Assembly: GCF_001512295.1 (NCBI RefSeq)
Contig: NZ_LNUP01000011.1
Location: 492,469-556,468 of the forward strand
DNA: 64,000 nucleotides
Direction of reading: 5' to 3'
DNA from: Pseudomonas sp. EpS/L25
Lineage (GTDB): Bacteria; Pseudomonadota; Gammaproteobacteria; Pseudomonadales; Pseudomonadaceae
A program made the position numbers and the translations under genes. Below, in pieces: positions 36,041 to 45,163 of this stretch (positions within the stretch are counted from its first letter, which is position 1; every line of letters begins with the position of its first letter). Under the pieces are notes generated by a model that saw nothing but the letters and a program-made list of their open reading frames with translations, searched no databases and was not told the DNA's origin.

Positions 36041-37176
36041 TGCACGCCGTGAAACAGCTGTTCACCCGCTACAAGATGCTCGCCCTGCTGATCGCCGTGG
36101 CGCTGATCTGGCTGTTCTTCAGCTGGCAGACCGAGGGCGGCTTCGTCACCCCGCGCAACCTCTCCAACCTGCTGCGGCAGATGTCCATCACCGGCATCCT
36201 CGCCTGCGGCATGGTGCTGGTGATCATCGCCGGCGAGATCGACCTCTCGGTGGGATCGCAACTCGGCCTGCTCGGCGGGGTGGCGGCGATACTCGACGTG
36301 ACCTACCACGTGCCCCTGCCGATCACCCTGCTGGCGGTTGCCGCCGGTGGCCTGCTGATCGGCCTGATCAACGGCTACCTGAGTGCCTATCGCGGGATAC
36401 CGTCCTTCATCGTCGGCCTCGGCGGCATGCTGGCCTTCCGCGGGGTGCTGCTCGGTCTCACCGGCGGCGTCACCGTCGCCCCGGTGTCGCCGGAGCTGGT
36501 CTACCTCGGCCAGGGCTATCTGCCGCCGGCCGTGGGCAGCGCCCTGGGCGTGCTGCTGTTCGCGGTGGCCGTGGTGCTCAGTTGGCGCCAGCGCAGCAAG
36601 CGCAAGGCCCTAGGCCTCGCCCTGGCGCCACTGTGGCGTGACGTGCTGCGGGTGGCGGTGATCGGCGTGGTGCTGGTGGCCTTCATCCAGACCCTCAACC
36701 GCTACGACGGCATCCCGGTGCCGGTGCTGATCCTGCTGGTCCTGCTCGGGGTGTTCAGCTATATCACTAGCCAGACGGTATTCGGCCGGCGCATCTATGC
36801 GGTGGGCAGCAACCTGGAAGCCACGCGGCTGTCGGGCATCAACGTCCAGGCGATCAAGCTCGGCATCTTCGGCCTGATGGGCGTGATGTGCGCCCTGGCC
36901 GGTCTGGTCAACACCGCACGGCTGGCCGCCGGCTCGCCCTCGGCCGGCACCATGGGCGAACTGGACGCCATCGCCGCCTGCTTCATCGGCGGCACCTCCA
37001 TGCGCGGCGGCTCGGGCACCGTCTACGGCGCCCTGCTCGGCGCCCTGGTGATCGCCAGCCTGGACAACGGCATGTCCATGCTCGACGTGGACAGCTACTG
37101 GCAGATGATCGTCAAGGGCGGCATCCTGGTCCTGGCCGTCTGGGTCGACGTCAGCACCCGTACCAGCCGGCGCTGA
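36040..37176 (+). CDS. xylH: D-xylose ABC transporter, permease
   Basis: The 378-residue product has about ten membrane segments and the BPD_transp_2 pattern: 'GEIDLSVGSQLGLLGG', 'GLINGYLSAYRGIPSFIVGLGGMLAFRG' and 'GGTSMRGGSGTVYGALLGALVIASLDNGMSML'. Length and sequence match XylH. It forms the membrane channel with XylG. The ATG at 36040 overlaps the xylG stop by one base. It is the last gene of the xylose cluster. Confidence 0.95.
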   Translation: MHAVKQLFTRYKMLALLIAVALIWLFFSWQTEGGFVTPRNLSNLLRQMSITGILACGMVLVIIAGEIDLSVGSQLGLLGGVAAILDVTYHVPLPITLLAVAAGGLLIGLINGYLSAYRGIPSFIVGLGGMLAFRGVLLGLTGGVTVAPVSPELVYLGQGYLPPAVGSALGVLLFAVAVVLSWRQRSKRKALGLALAPLWRDVLRVAVIGVVLVAFIQTLNRYDGIPVPVLILLVLLGVFSYITSQTVFGRRIYAVGSNLEATRLSGINVQAIKLGIFGLMGVMCALAGLVNTARLAAGSPSAGTMGELDAIAACFIGGTSMRGGSGTVYGALLGALVIASLDNGMSMLDVDSYWQMIVKGGILVLAVWVDVSTRTSRR

Positions 37177-37185
37177 GGGTTAGGA

Positions 37186-37380
37186 TGGAAAACCGCGTAG
37201 CCTTTTCCACCTGTTCACGCCGTGCTCGCCCCGGATGAGGCTACGCCGTCATCCAGGCTACGGCAGCATCGCGGAACGTCGAACTGCCCAGAGGGCTGGG
37301 GAGGGTGGCTTGCTTTATCGTGGCCATGGGCCGCTCCTACAGGCACGGGTGCTACCGTAGGAGCGGCCCATGGCCGCGAT
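37186..37380. repeat. REP-like repeat block after xylH
   Basis: It contains a TGGAAAA...TTTTCCA hairpin (about 37186-37211) and an inverted pair of the AGGAGCGGCCCATGG unit at 37317-37340 and 37357-37380, here tail-to-tail relative to the pair at 554-619. No gene lies in 37177-37430. These probably mark the 3' end of the xyl transcript. Confidence 0.7.
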
Positions 37381-37430
37381 CTAACGGCTCCCCCTACTCA
37401 TGACCTCGAATCGCCCCACCGCCCGTCAAC

Positions 37431-37715
37431 TCAGGTTTCGAATCTTTGCACCCGCGGCCCGCGCTGGCGCAGGTCGGCCAGACTCTCTGGGCTGAGGGTG
37501 CCGACGGCGCGGTCGAGATCGCGCTGCAGATCCTGGATCACCGTGGTCAGGGAGGTGGTGCATTCCAGATTGCAGAAGGGAATGGCCTTGGTGATCGTGG
37601 CCGCTCGGGTGGTGTCGTTGATGGTGAACAGCAGGGTGCGGTCGGCCCGGCGAGGAACAGCCAGGCAGGAGTGGGGGCTGAAGGCGTCAATCAGCGCATC
37701 AATAGCGTTTTGCAT
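37431..37715 (-). CDS. DUF3509-like small protein
   Basis: The 94-residue product fits the size of the Pseudomonas DUF3509 family: 'ALIDAFSPHSCLAV', a beta-rich middle ('DRTLLFTINDT') and a helical end ('LTTVIQDLQRDLDRAVG'). I am moderately sure of the family. The ATG at 37715 begins the conserved region; the frame extends 18 codons further without homology. The function is unknown. Confidence 0.6.
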   Translation of the reverse strand: MQNAIDALIDAFSPHSCLAVPRRADRTLLFTINDTTRAATITKAIPFCNLECTTSLTTVIQDLQRDLDRAVGTLSPESLADLRQRGPRVQRFET

Positions 37716-38030
37716 GGGCAGATCGTCCTTGTCGTGACCGTGGAAATCGTCCGAATCAGACCTGTCCAAGGTCGCAAAGGTTCATTCCAGAGCGATTTCA
37801 GCTCGGCATTCATCATATGAAAAGTATGATGAATGCCGAGCTGGCAGGAACGGTGGCGTACTCACGCCTGGCTGGCTGGCTGGCTGGGCGTCGGTGTCGG
37901 CCGGGTTTTCCACCTGGGTACGCTCAGCCTGGCTGTGGATAACCCTGGCCCGCGTCCATCCATCCCGCACCTTTGACGCCCGCGCCGGGCTGCGGCAGAG
38001 TGCGCGCCCTTTGGTGGTGCGGAGTCGGCG
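37716..38030. other. Intergenic region with a strong hairpin
   Basis: There is no gene in these 315 bp. The notable structure is the 19-bp inverted repeat at 37799-37843. CTGGCTGG repeats occur at about 37870-37888. The promoter of the antiporter gene should lie at the right, but no clear boxes are visible. Confidence 0.45.
37799..37843. repeat. Perfect 19-bp inverted repeat with 7-nt loop
   Basis: CAGCTCGGCATTCATCATA is followed by TGAAAAG and then its exact complement. It is AT-richer than its surroundings, has no T-run, and is unlike families A, B and REP. It could be a cruciform binding site, a small RNA hairpin, or a remnant. Confidence 0.7.
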
Positions 38031-39350
38031 ATGAATGCGGTGGTGGTGGCGGTAGGACTCATGCTGGTGCTGAGTCTCGCTCGCGTACACGTGGTGGTGG
38101 CGATGATCGCCGGGGCGGTGGCCGGTGGTCTGGTCGGCGGCCTGGGATTGGAAGGCACCCTGCTGGCCTTCAACGCCGGCCTGGGCAATGGCGCCAAGGT
38201 GGCGCTCTCCTATGCGCTGCTGGGGGCCTTCGCCGTCGCCATCAGCCAATCGGGCCTGGCGCACATGCTGGCCGACCGGGCGCTGGCGCTGATGGAGCGG
38301 CAGGCCGCCCAGGGCGGGCGCTCGCTGCGCTGGGCGCTGCTCGGGCTGCTGCTGGCGGTATCCATCGCCTCGCAGAACATCCTGCCCATCCATATCGCCT
38401 TCATCCCGCTGCTGGTGCCGCCGTTGCTCTATGTGCTGACGCGCCTGGAGCTGGATCGGCGGCGGCTGTCCTGCGTCATGACCTTCGGCCTGATCGCGCC
38501 CTACATGTTCCTGCCGGTGGGCTTCGGCAGCCTCTATCTGCACGACATCCTCCTGGCCAGCGTGTCCCGCGCCGGGGTGGACATCAGCGGCGTGGACCCC
38601 AGTCGTGCCATGTTGCTGCCGGCCCTGGGCATGGTGGTCGGCCTGCTGCTGGCGGTGTTCGTCAGCTATCGTCGGCCGCGCCGCTACGACCTGAGCCTGG
38701 TGGCCCGCACCGAACGGGCCGACCGCCCCTACAACGGCCGTACCCTGGCGGTGGCGCTGGTCGCCGTGATCGCAGCCTTCGGCGTGCAGCTCTGGCTGGA
38801 CTCCATGATCCTCGGCGCCCTGGTCGGCTTCGTGGTCTTTACCGCCACCGGGGTGGTGCGCTGGCGCGAGGCGGACGACCTGTTCAGCGAGGGCGCGAAG
38901 ATGATGGCGGTGATCGGCTTCATCATGCTCACCGCCGGCGGCTTCGCCGAGGTGCTGACCGCCACCGGCCAGATCAAGGACCTGGCCGCCACCGCCGCCG
39001 GCCTGATCGGCGACAATCGTGCCCTGGGCGCATTACTGCTCCTGCTGTTGGGCATGCTGGTGACCCTGGGCATCGGCTCGTCCTTTTCCAGCGTGCCCAT
39101 CCTCGCCGCCATCCTCGGGCCGCTGTGCCTGCACCTGGGCTTCTCGCCGCTGGCCATCGTCTGCCTGATCGGCACCGCCGGCGCCCTCGGCGACTCGGGT
39201 TCGCCGGCTTCGGACTCCACCCTGGGTCCCACCTCGGGTCTCAACGTGGACGGCCAGCACAGCCATATCTGGGACACCGTGGTGCCGTCCTTCCTGCACT
39301 TCAGCCTGCCGATGCTGCTGTTCGGCTGGGCCGCGGTGCTGCTGCTGTAA
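38031..39350 (+). CDS. Na+/H+ antiporter-family (NhaC/YuiF-type) membrane protein
   Basis: The 439-residue product has about eleven membrane segments. Features typical of the group are 'NAGLGNGAKVALSYALLGAFAVAISQSGL', 'SQNILPIHIAFIPLLVPPLL', 'GIGSSFSSVPILAAI' and 'GTAGALGDSGSPASDSTLGPTSGLN'. Members are annotated as sodium/proton antiporters, though some relatives may transport amino acids. GGAGTCGGCG precedes the ATG. Confidence 0.8.
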   Translation: MNAVVVAVGLMLVLSLARVHVVVAMIAGAVAGGLVGGLGLEGTLLAFNAGLGNGAKVALSYALLGAFAVAISQSGLAHMLADRALALMERQAAQGGRSLRWALLGLLLAVSIASQNILPIHIAFIPLLVPPLLYVLTRLELDRRRLSCVMTFGLIAPYMFLPVGFGSLYLHDILLASVSRAGVDISGVDPSRAMLLPALGMVVGLLLAVFVSYRRPRRYDLSLVARTERADRPYNGRTLAVALVAVIAAFGVQLWLDSMILGALVGFVVFTATGVVRWREADDLFSEGAKMMAVIGFIMLTAGGFAEVLTATGQIKDLAATAAGLIGDNRALGALLLLLLGMLVTLGIGSSFSSVPILAAILGPLCLHLGFSPLAIVCLIGTAGALGDSGSPASDSTLGPTSGLNVDGQHSHIWDTVVPSFLHFSLPMLLFGWAAVLLL

Positions 39351-39419
39351 CCGGCGATTGCCGTGCGGGCGCAAAGCGGCGACCGGGTGGGTCCAAGGCC
39401 TATCGCCCAGGAGTCGTCC

Positions 39420-40361
39420 ATGCCCGCCGCCACCTTTCGTCTCGAACCCCTCACCGCCGCCGACCTGCCCGCCGCCACCGAGGTGGTCCGCCTGGCCTTC
39501 GCTACCTGGATGGGCGCCGCCGAGCCGGGGGAGTTCTGGAACGACCGCGACTATGTGCGCAGTCGCTTCGTCGCGCCCCACACCGCCTGGTTCAAGGCAC
39601 TGGACGGGGCGCGCCTGGTCGGCACGGTGTGCGTCACTCGCTGGGGTCGCCACGGCATCCTCGGGCCGCTGGCGGTGCACCCCGACTACTGGGACGCCAA
39701 GGTCGCCAAGGCGCTGATGGGCGCCGCGGTCGGTCAGCTCGATGCCTGGCAGCTGGAGCACGCCGGGCTTTTCACCTTCCCCGACAGCCCACGTCACCTG
39801 GGGCTCTACCAGGGCTTCGGCTTCTGGCCCCGGACCCTGACGGCGGTGATGGGGCGCGCGCTGGGCGCGCCGGTCCCGACCACTGCGCAGCGCTTCTCCC
39901 GGGCCACCGATCCGGCGGCCCTGCTGGCGGCCTGCGCCGAACTGGGCGCCGCCAATGCCCCCGGACTGGACGTCTCCGCCGAGGTGGGCGCGGTGCGCGA
40001 CCAGGAGCTGGGCGACAGCCTGTTCCTCCAGGCCGACGATGGTCGCCCCGCTGGCTTCGCCGTCTGCCACTTCGGTCCGCGCAGCGAGGCGGGCGCGGGG
40101 GTCTGCTACGTCAAGTGCGCCGCCGTGCGCCCGGGCCGTGGCGCCGAGACCCGCTTCGCCCAGCTCATCGCCGCCTGCGACGGCCTGGCCCGGGAGTGCG
40201 GCCAGCAGCGACTGCTGGCCGGGGTCAACACCGCCCGCCTGGGCGCCTACCAGTGGCTGCTGGCCCAGGGTTTTCGCAGCGAGATCCTCGGCATCACCCT
40301 GCACCGGGGCGAGGAACACTACGATCACCCCGACGTCTGGCTGCTGGATGATTGGCGCTGA
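39420..40361 (+). CDS. GNAT-family acetyltransferase, possibly two-domain
   Basis: The 313-residue product has an N-terminal GNAT fold (about 5-145; 'LGPLAVHPDYWDAKVAKALMGAAV' fits the acetyl-CoA region, 'LGLYQGFGFWPR' the C-terminal strand) and a second GNAT-like half ('CAAVRPGRGAETRFAQLIAACDGLARECG'). Its length supports a duplicated architecture. The substrate is unknown. CAGGAG lies 6-11 nt before the ATG at 39420. Confidence 0.8.
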   Translation: MPAATFRLEPLTAADLPAATEVVRLAFATWMGAAEPGEFWNDRDYVRSRFVAPHTAWFKALDGARLVGTVCVTRWGRHGILGPLAVHPDYWDAKVAKALMGAAVGQLDAWQLEHAGLFTFPDSPRHLGLYQGFGFWPRTLTAVMGRALGAPVPTTAQRFSRATDPAALLAACAELGAANAPGLDVSAEVGAVRDQELGDSLFLQADDGRPAGFAVCHFGPRSEAGAGVCYVKCAAVRPGRGAETRFAQLIAACDGLARECGQQRLLAGVNTARLGAYQWLLAQGFRSEILGITLHRGEEHYDHPDVWLLDDWR

Positions 40362-40407
40362 TCACCCGCAGCCCGGCGCGACCGTGAAAAAAGGCTCTAG
40401 GGCGGAC

Positions 40408-40434
40408 TAAAGAGCGAAGCGGCGGTGCCGATAT
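40408..40434 (+). promoter_or_regulatory. Sigma-28 (FliA) promoter of the tandem-PAS chemoreceptor
   Basis: TAAAGAGC, exactly 11 nt, then GCCGATAT. This matches the FliA consensus TAAAGTTT-N11-GCCGATAA at 7 of 8 positions in the -10 and all of TAAAG in the -35. It lies 54 bp upstream of the start codon. Confidence 0.8.
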
Positions 40435-40488
40435 GGAGAGCTGGACCGCGCAGCGCTGCCGCGGCTAATCCCTCCTGAGGAGCCCATC

Positions 40489-41802
40489 ATGGCCCTGCTC
40501 AAGCACTACTCGATCATGCGTGCACTGGACACCCTGGCTGCCGCGACCGAGACCGCTACCCCCCTTGTCGAGATCGGCCGCTTCCAGGGCGATCACACGC
40601 TGGCGCGCCTGGCCACCGGTCTCCAGGCACTGCTGTTGCAGCAGCGCGAATTGCAACAGCAGGTCCAGACGCTGAGTGAGGACAATGCCGCCCTGACGGC
40701 GCGCATGGCCGAAAGCGAGTCGCTAGCCAGGCGTCTCGGGACGCGTTTCGAGCTGGTCAGCCAGGGCTCCAGCGAAGGCCTCTGGGACATGGAGGTGGTG
40801 GCCGGCGATCCGGTCAATCCGCGCAATGCCTTCTGGTGGTCGGATCAATTCCGCGCCATGCTCGGCTTCCGCGATGAAAGCGACTTCCCGAGCGAACTCG
40901 GCAGCTGGGCCAAGCGCCTGCATCCCGAGGACAGCGCCTGGGTGCTGGACGCCTTCGCCGCCCACATGAAGGATCGCAGCGGCCAGACGCCCTTCGACGT
41001 CCAGTACCGCATCGCCCTGAAATCCGGTGAGTACCGTTGGGTCCGGGCTACCGGGGCGACCCTGCGTGACGAGCGCGGCGTGCCGGTACGCGTCGCCGGT
41101 TCGCTGCGCGATATCCATGACCAGCGCCTGCGCGACCTGGAACTCGACGTCACCCTGACCCGTTTCGAACTGGCGCGGGAGATGCTCAACGACGGCCTGT
41201 GGGACATGGAAGTGATCGCCGGCGATCCGCTCAACCCGAAGAATCCCTTCTGGTGGTCGCCGCAATTCCGTCGCCTGCTCGGCTACGAGACCCTCCAGGA
41301 ATTTCCCGACGTGCTGGACAGCTGGGCTTCGCGGCTGTATCCGGAAGATCGCGACCGGGTGCTGGAAGCCTTCGGTTCGCACATCAACGATCGCAGCGGG
41401 CGCACCGGCTTCGACATCACCTATCGCCTGGTGCTGAAGAACAATGAGGTACGTTGGTTCCGCGCCCGTGGCCAGACCAGGCGCGCTGCCGACGGTACCC
41501 CGCTGCGGGTAGTGGGCGCCCTGGCCGATGTCCATGCCACGCATGAGCAGGAGTCCTTGCGCGAGGCCCAGGAAGCTCAGCACCGCCAGATGGAAGAGAA
41601 CCTGCACAAGGTCACCGAGATCGTCGGCTCCATCCAGGGCATCGCCGCCCAGACCAACCTGCTGGCCCTCAACGCGGCCATCGAGGCCGCGCGGGCGGGC
41701 GAGGCGGGGCGGGGCTTCGCCGTGGTGGCGGACGAGGTGCGCAAGCTAGCGACCCGGACATCCGAAGCCACCCAGCGCGCGGCCGACATGATCCGCAAAT
41801 AG
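40489..41802 (+). CDS. Soluble tandem-PAS chemoreceptor with minimal signalling domain
   Basis: The 437-residue product has no membrane segment. After a coiled-coil lead (about 40-75) come two PAS_3-type domains in tandem (about 85-215 and 222-350). These repeat 'GLWDMEV.AGDP.NP.N.FWWS.QFR..LG' and 'F...YR..LK..E.RW.RA.G', so they arose by internal duplication. The signalling part is only about 75 residues, covering the hairpin tip ('[39 protein letters not shown]') and ending soon after. Full-length receptors have much longer cytoplasmic bundles. It probably senses a cytoplasmic cue such as redox state or a ligand. A sigma-28 promoter lies upstream. Confidence 0.88.
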   Translation: MALLKHYSIMRALDTLAAATETATPLVEIGRFQGDHTLARLATGLQALLLQQRELQQQVQTLSEDNAALTARMAESESLARRLGTRFELVSQGSSEGLWDMEVVAGDPVNPRNAFWWSDQFRAMLGFRDESDFPSELGSWAKRLHPEDSAWVLDAFAAHMKDRSGQTPFDVQYRIALKSGEYRWVRATGATLRDERGVPVRVAGSLRDIHDQRLRDLELDVTLTRFELAREMLNDGLWDMEVIAGDPLNPKNPFWWSPQFRRLLGYETLQEFPDVLDSWASRLYPEDRDRVLEAFGSHINDRSGRTGFDITYRLVLKNNEVRWFRARGQTRRAADGTPLRVVGALADVHATHEQESLREAQEAQHRQMEENLHKVTEIVGSIQGIAAQTNLLALNAAIEAARAGEAGRGFAVVADEVRKLATRTSEATQRAADMIRK

Positions 41803-41815
41803 TGGCGCGCCAGCC

Positions 41816-42040
41816 TCAGGCGTTGTTGGCAGTCGCCGTCTTTCGCGAGCGACTGCGCGGCTTGGCTGCCGGCGGGGCGACACTGCTCTGGATGCCGCCG
41901 ACCTGGGTCAGGTTATCGTCGGGCTGGTCTTCCAGCTCGCGATTGGCGCGAAACCAGTGTTCGAAATCCTGGCCGTGCGGACGACCCTCGCGTTCCCAGA
42001 TTTCATAGGCGCGTTGGCGGATGCGTTCTTCGAGACTCAT
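41816..42040 (-). CDS. DUF2934 family small protein
   Basis: The 74-residue product begins with the DUF2934 helix 'IRQRAYEIWEREGRPHGQDFEHWFRA' and ends in a basic, disordered tail ('AKPRSRSRKTATANNA'). The family is common in Pseudomonas and rhizobia with no settled function. The ATG at 42040 starts the domain; the longer frame upstream is not homologous. Confidence 0.8.
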   Translation of the reverse strand: MSLEERIRQRAYEIWEREGRPHGQDFEHWFRANRELEDQPDDNLTQVGGIQSSVAPPAAKPRSRSRKTATANNA

Positions 42041-42215
42041 GGTGGTGACCTCTGGCAGAAGGGCAGGGGAGCGCGGCCGCGAGTGCCGGCGCTCATCCTG
42101 ACTAGGCCCGAGGCAGCGCCGAAAAGTTTCGATCCCGTTCCTGGGGACTGGACCGGTCTTGCCGCTTGTTCCGCTCTGGCCTGCCGCTATGGCGGCGCTG
42201 ACCGTTCGTCGCCCT

Positions 42216-43055
42216 CTACCTGGCGATCTCACCATGCCAGGCCCGCCGATAGGCACCGGGTGCCACGCCATAGGCCTGTTTGAACTGGCGAGTGAGATGG
42301 CTCTGGTCGGCGAAGCCCAGTTGCAGGGCCACTTCCAGGGGCGCCCAGCCGGCGCGCAACAGGCCCTGGGCGCGGGTCAGGCGTTGCTGCTTGAGCCAGG
42401 CATGGGGCGGCAGGCCGGTCGCGCGGCGGAACACTCGCAGGAAGTGAAAGGGCGATAGCCCCACCGCCTGGGCCAGCTCTTCGAGGCTGGGTGGTTGCTG
42501 CAACCGCTGACCGAGCAGTTCCCGCGCGCGCTGCACGGCCAGGGGTTCGCGACCCGGCTCCGGGATGGCCCCCAGGCGGGCGTGACGGCCGAACAGCAGT
42601 AATAGTGCCTCACGCCAGGCGGTCTGCTGTTCCAGAGCCTCGGCGCCATGGTCGGCCAACCGATGCAGGTGGCCGAAAGCCGCGCTCACCTGGGGATCGT
42701 GCAGCACGCTGGTGGCGAAGGCCGGGGTGGCGTCCAGCGGGCGTCCCAGTTCGGCGAAGACCGGTGCCAGCTGCGCCAGCGTCGGATAGAAGCCGCGATA
42801 CTGCCAACCTTCTTCCACCGCCGTAGCGCCGGTGTGCAACTCGTCCGGGTTGATCAGCACCAAGCTGCCCACCGTCGCGAAGTGCTCGACGCCGCGATGG
42901 TTGAAACGTTCGACGCCGCACTCGATCAAGGCGAACACATAGCCGTCGTGGGCATGGGGGACAAAGCGTCGGCGTCGATAATGGGCGTGTAACAACTCGA
43001 CGCCCCCCAGCCTAGGGGCGGACCAGAGCCGGGCCCGTTCTTCTTGTTCCTTCAT
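42216..43055 (-). CDS. AraC-family regulator, probable regulator of azlCD
   Basis: The 279-residue product has an AraC_binding cupin (about 20-150, 'VPHAHDGYVFALIECGVERFNHRG') and a C-terminal double helix-turn-helix ('LEELAQAVGLSPFHFLRVFRRATGLPPHAWL', 'ALQLGFADQSHLTRQFKQAYGVAPGAYRR'). Similar regulators sit beside azlCD in many Pseudomonas. I prefer the ATG at 43055 (GAGGG 6 nt upstream) over that at 43082. It lies 36 bp after azlD on the same strand. Confidence 0.85.
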   Translation of the reverse strand: MKEQEERARLWSAPRLGGVELLHAHYRRRRFVPHAHDGYVFALIECGVERFNHRGVEHFATVGSLVLINPDELHTGATAVEEGWQYRGFYPTLAQLAPVFAELGRPLDATPAFATSVLHDPQVSAAFGHLHRLADHGAEALEQQTAWREALLLLFGRHARLGAIPEPGREPLAVQRARELLGQRLQQPPSLEELAQAVGLSPFHFLRVFRRATGLPPHAWLKQQRLTRAQGLLRAGWAPLEVALQLGFADQSHLTRQFKQAYGVAPGAYRRAWHGEIAR

Positions 43056-43091
43056 GATGCCCTCGGGATGAACTCGACTCACCTTAGCGCG

Positions 43092-43403
43092 CTACAGCAG
43101 CCAGCGCAGCAGATAGAACACGCCCATGCTGAGCACCACCGTGGTCAGCACCCGCCGCGTCCAGAGCATCAGTCCTACCGCGGCCAGGCCCGCCAGCGGG
43201 TAGGGATCGACCAGGGGCGCGGCCAGCGACTGTTCGCCAGAGAACAGGATGGGCCCGCAGATGGCGGTGAGCATGCCCGGCACGGCGAATTCCAGGAAGG
43301 TGCGCAGGTGGCGCCCCAGACGCAGCGGCAGCCGGGGTTCGAGGAAGAGATAGCGATTGAAGAAGACCAGGGCGGCCATGCCGAGCAGGGTGGCGAGGAT
43401 CAT
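43092..43403 (-). CDS. azlD: AzlD-like branched-chain amino-acid exporter subunit
   Basis: The 103-residue product has three to four membrane segments and the AzlD family pattern 'ALVFFNRYLFL' and 'LRTFLEFAVPGMLTAI'. With AzlC it forms an exporter for branched-chain amino acids or analogues. Its ATG at 43403 overlaps the azlC stop by 4 bp (ATGA). Confidence 0.85.
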   Translation of the reverse strand: MILATLLGMAALVFFNRYLFLEPRLPLRLGRHLRTFLEFAVPGMLTAICGPILFSGEQSLAAPLVDPYPLAGLAAVGLMLWTRRVLTTVVLSMGVFYLLRWLL

Positions 43404-44092
43404 GAGCAGCGCTCCCGCAGTCGACGCACCAGGAAGCCCACGCCCATCCCCGCCAGGCCCCCCAGCACCAGGGCGCCCTGCCAGTGCAGGTGATGCAGCC
43501 AGACCGATACCAGCAGGGCGGTGAGCACGCAGGCGACGGTGGCCAGGTCGCGCACCAGGGGCACCACCAGGGCGATGAAGGTGGCGGCGATGGAGAAGTC
43601 CAGGCCCAGGGCGCCCAGATTGGGCAGCACCCGCCCCAGCAGCAGGCCGGCCAGGGTGAAAAGATTCCACAGCAGGTAGAAGCTCAGGCCCATGCCCAGG
43701 GCGCGCCAGCGGTCGAAGCCCGCTGGTTGTTCGGCGTGGTTCAGGGCGAAGAATTCGTCGGTGAGCAGAAAGCCGAAGCCCAGCCGCCAGGGTAGCGGCT
43801 GCGGCGCCAGCACGCGTCTCAGGTGCAGGCCATAGAGCAGGTGCTGGGAGGTCAGCAACAGGGTGGTCAGCAGGATGGTCGCCAGGCCCGCGCCGGCCTT
43901 GAGCAGGCCCAGGGCCACCAGTTGTGCCGCCCCGGCGAACACCAGCAGGGAAAAGGCCTGCCCTTCCAGCACGCTGAGGCCGGTCTCGATGGCCAGGGCG
44001 CCGACCAGGATGCCCCAGGGTGCGCAGGCCAGCGACAGCGGCATGATCTGCCAGGCGCCCTGGGCGAAGGCGCGGCGGCGGGAAGCGGACAT
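43400..44092 (-). CDS. azlC: AzlC-like branched-chain amino-acid exporter subunit
   Basis: The 230-residue product has the AzlC signature 'PLSLACAPWGILVGALAIETGLS...SLLVFAGAAQLVAL' and 'LTSQHLLYGLHLR', with about six membrane segments. GGAG precedes the ATG at 44092. It is the first gene of azlC-azlD, followed by the AraC-type regulator. Confidence 0.9.
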   Translation of the reverse strand: MSASRRRAFAQGAWQIMPLSLACAPWGILVGALAIETGLSVLEGQAFSLLVFAGAAQLVALGLLKAGAGLATILLTTLLLTSQHLLYGLHLRRVLAPQPLPWRLGFGFLLTDEFFALNHAEQPAGFDRWRALGMGLSFYLLWNLFTLAGLLLGRVLPNLGALGLDFSIAATFIALVVPLVRDLATVACVLTALLVSVWLHHLHWQGALVLGGLAGMGVGFLVRRLRERCS

Positions 44093-44175
44093 CGGCAGGG
44101 CTCCGGTAGGCAGTGGATACCCAGGGTGCCGCACCGCGTTGCCGCCGTCTTGAACGTTCTTGCGCTGTGGCGCCT

Positions 44176-44967
44176 TCAGCCTTCCAGCAGGGCGAACAGC
44201 TCCAGGTACTGCTTGGTCAGCTTGTGGCTCGGGTCCAGGTGGATCAGCGGGCGATGCTGCTGGTGGGATTCGCGCATCTTCACCGAGGCCATCAGCGGCG
44301 CCGCCAGCACCGGCAGGTCGCGGGCCTGGAGCTCCTCGATCAACTGGCGTGGGGTACTGGCCTGGGCGTGGTATTGGTTGATGACGATGCCCTCGACCCT
44401 GAGGTTCTCGTTGTAGTCCTCGCGGATCTCCTCCAGCTCCTCGATCAGGTCGTAGAGCGCCTGCTGGGCGAAGACATCGCAGTCGAAGGGGATCAGGCAG
44501 CGGTCGGCGGCGATCAGTGCCGAGATGCTGTAGAAATTCAGTGCCGGCGGAGTATCCAGGTAGATGCGGTCGTAGTCCTCGCCGAGCTTGTCGAGGTACT
44601 TGGCCAGCTTCTGGATCTTGTACTTGGACTCGAGCTTGAACTGCAGCTCGGTCAGCTCGCCGGAAGCGGCGATCAGGTCCAGGTTCGGCCAGGCGGTGGC
44701 GTGGATGTTGGCCTGGGCCTTCTTGCCGCCGCTCAGGGTCTGCTTGAAGAAGTCGGCGATGCCGTGGGGCAGGTCGTCACCCACCTGCCCGGTGAGGTAC
44801 TGGCTGGAGTTGGCCTGGGGATCGAGGTCCACCAGCAGGGTGCGATAGCCCTCGTGGGCGCTGATGGCCGCCAGGTTGCAGGCGATGCTGGACTTGCCGA
44901 CGCCGCCCTTCTTGTTGAAGACCACCCGGCGCAGGGCCTGACCGGAAGGAGAGCTGTGTGCGTTCAT
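44176..44967 (-). CDS. Orphan ParA-family ATPase
   Basis: The 263-residue product has the deviant Walker A 'KKGGVGKSS' (19-27), '[15 protein letters not shown]' (A') and '[10 protein letters not shown]' (Walker B). No parB is adjacent and the sequence is longer than MinD-like forms, so it is an orphan ParA that may position a protein cargo such as a chemotaxis array or granule, not the chromosome. The cargo is unknown. Confidence 0.88.
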   Translation of the reverse strand: MNAHSSPSGQALRRVVFNKKGGVGKSSIACNLAAISAHEGYRTLLVDLDPQANSSQYLTGQVGDDLPHGIADFFKQTLSGGKKAQANIHATAWPNLDLIAASGELTELQFKLESKYKIQKLAKYLDKLGEDYDRIYLDTPPALNFYSISALIAADRCLIPFDCDVFAQQALYDLIEELEEIREDYNENLRVEGIVINQYHAQASTPRQLIEELQARDLPVLAAPLMASVKMRESHQQHRPLIHLDPSHKLTKQYLELFALLEG

Positions 44968-45163
44968 GGATTCGTCCCGACAGAAATGGAAAGCCAGAGG
45001 CGCGAGGCCCGAGCGACCGCTTTGCTTATACCGAAACAGCGCGGTCGGATGATGACGAATTTATGGCCATTTCATGACAGCCGTATGACGAGCCTAGCGC
45101 AGCGGTGGAACCTTGGCGTCTGCCCGGCCTTCGAACTCGGCAAGTCCCCTGCGAGAATCCGCC

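Noticed and set aside
44176-44967. Chromosome or plasmid partition locus
   Set aside because: There is no parB, parS-like palindrome or replication gene nearby; the ATPase is an orphan.
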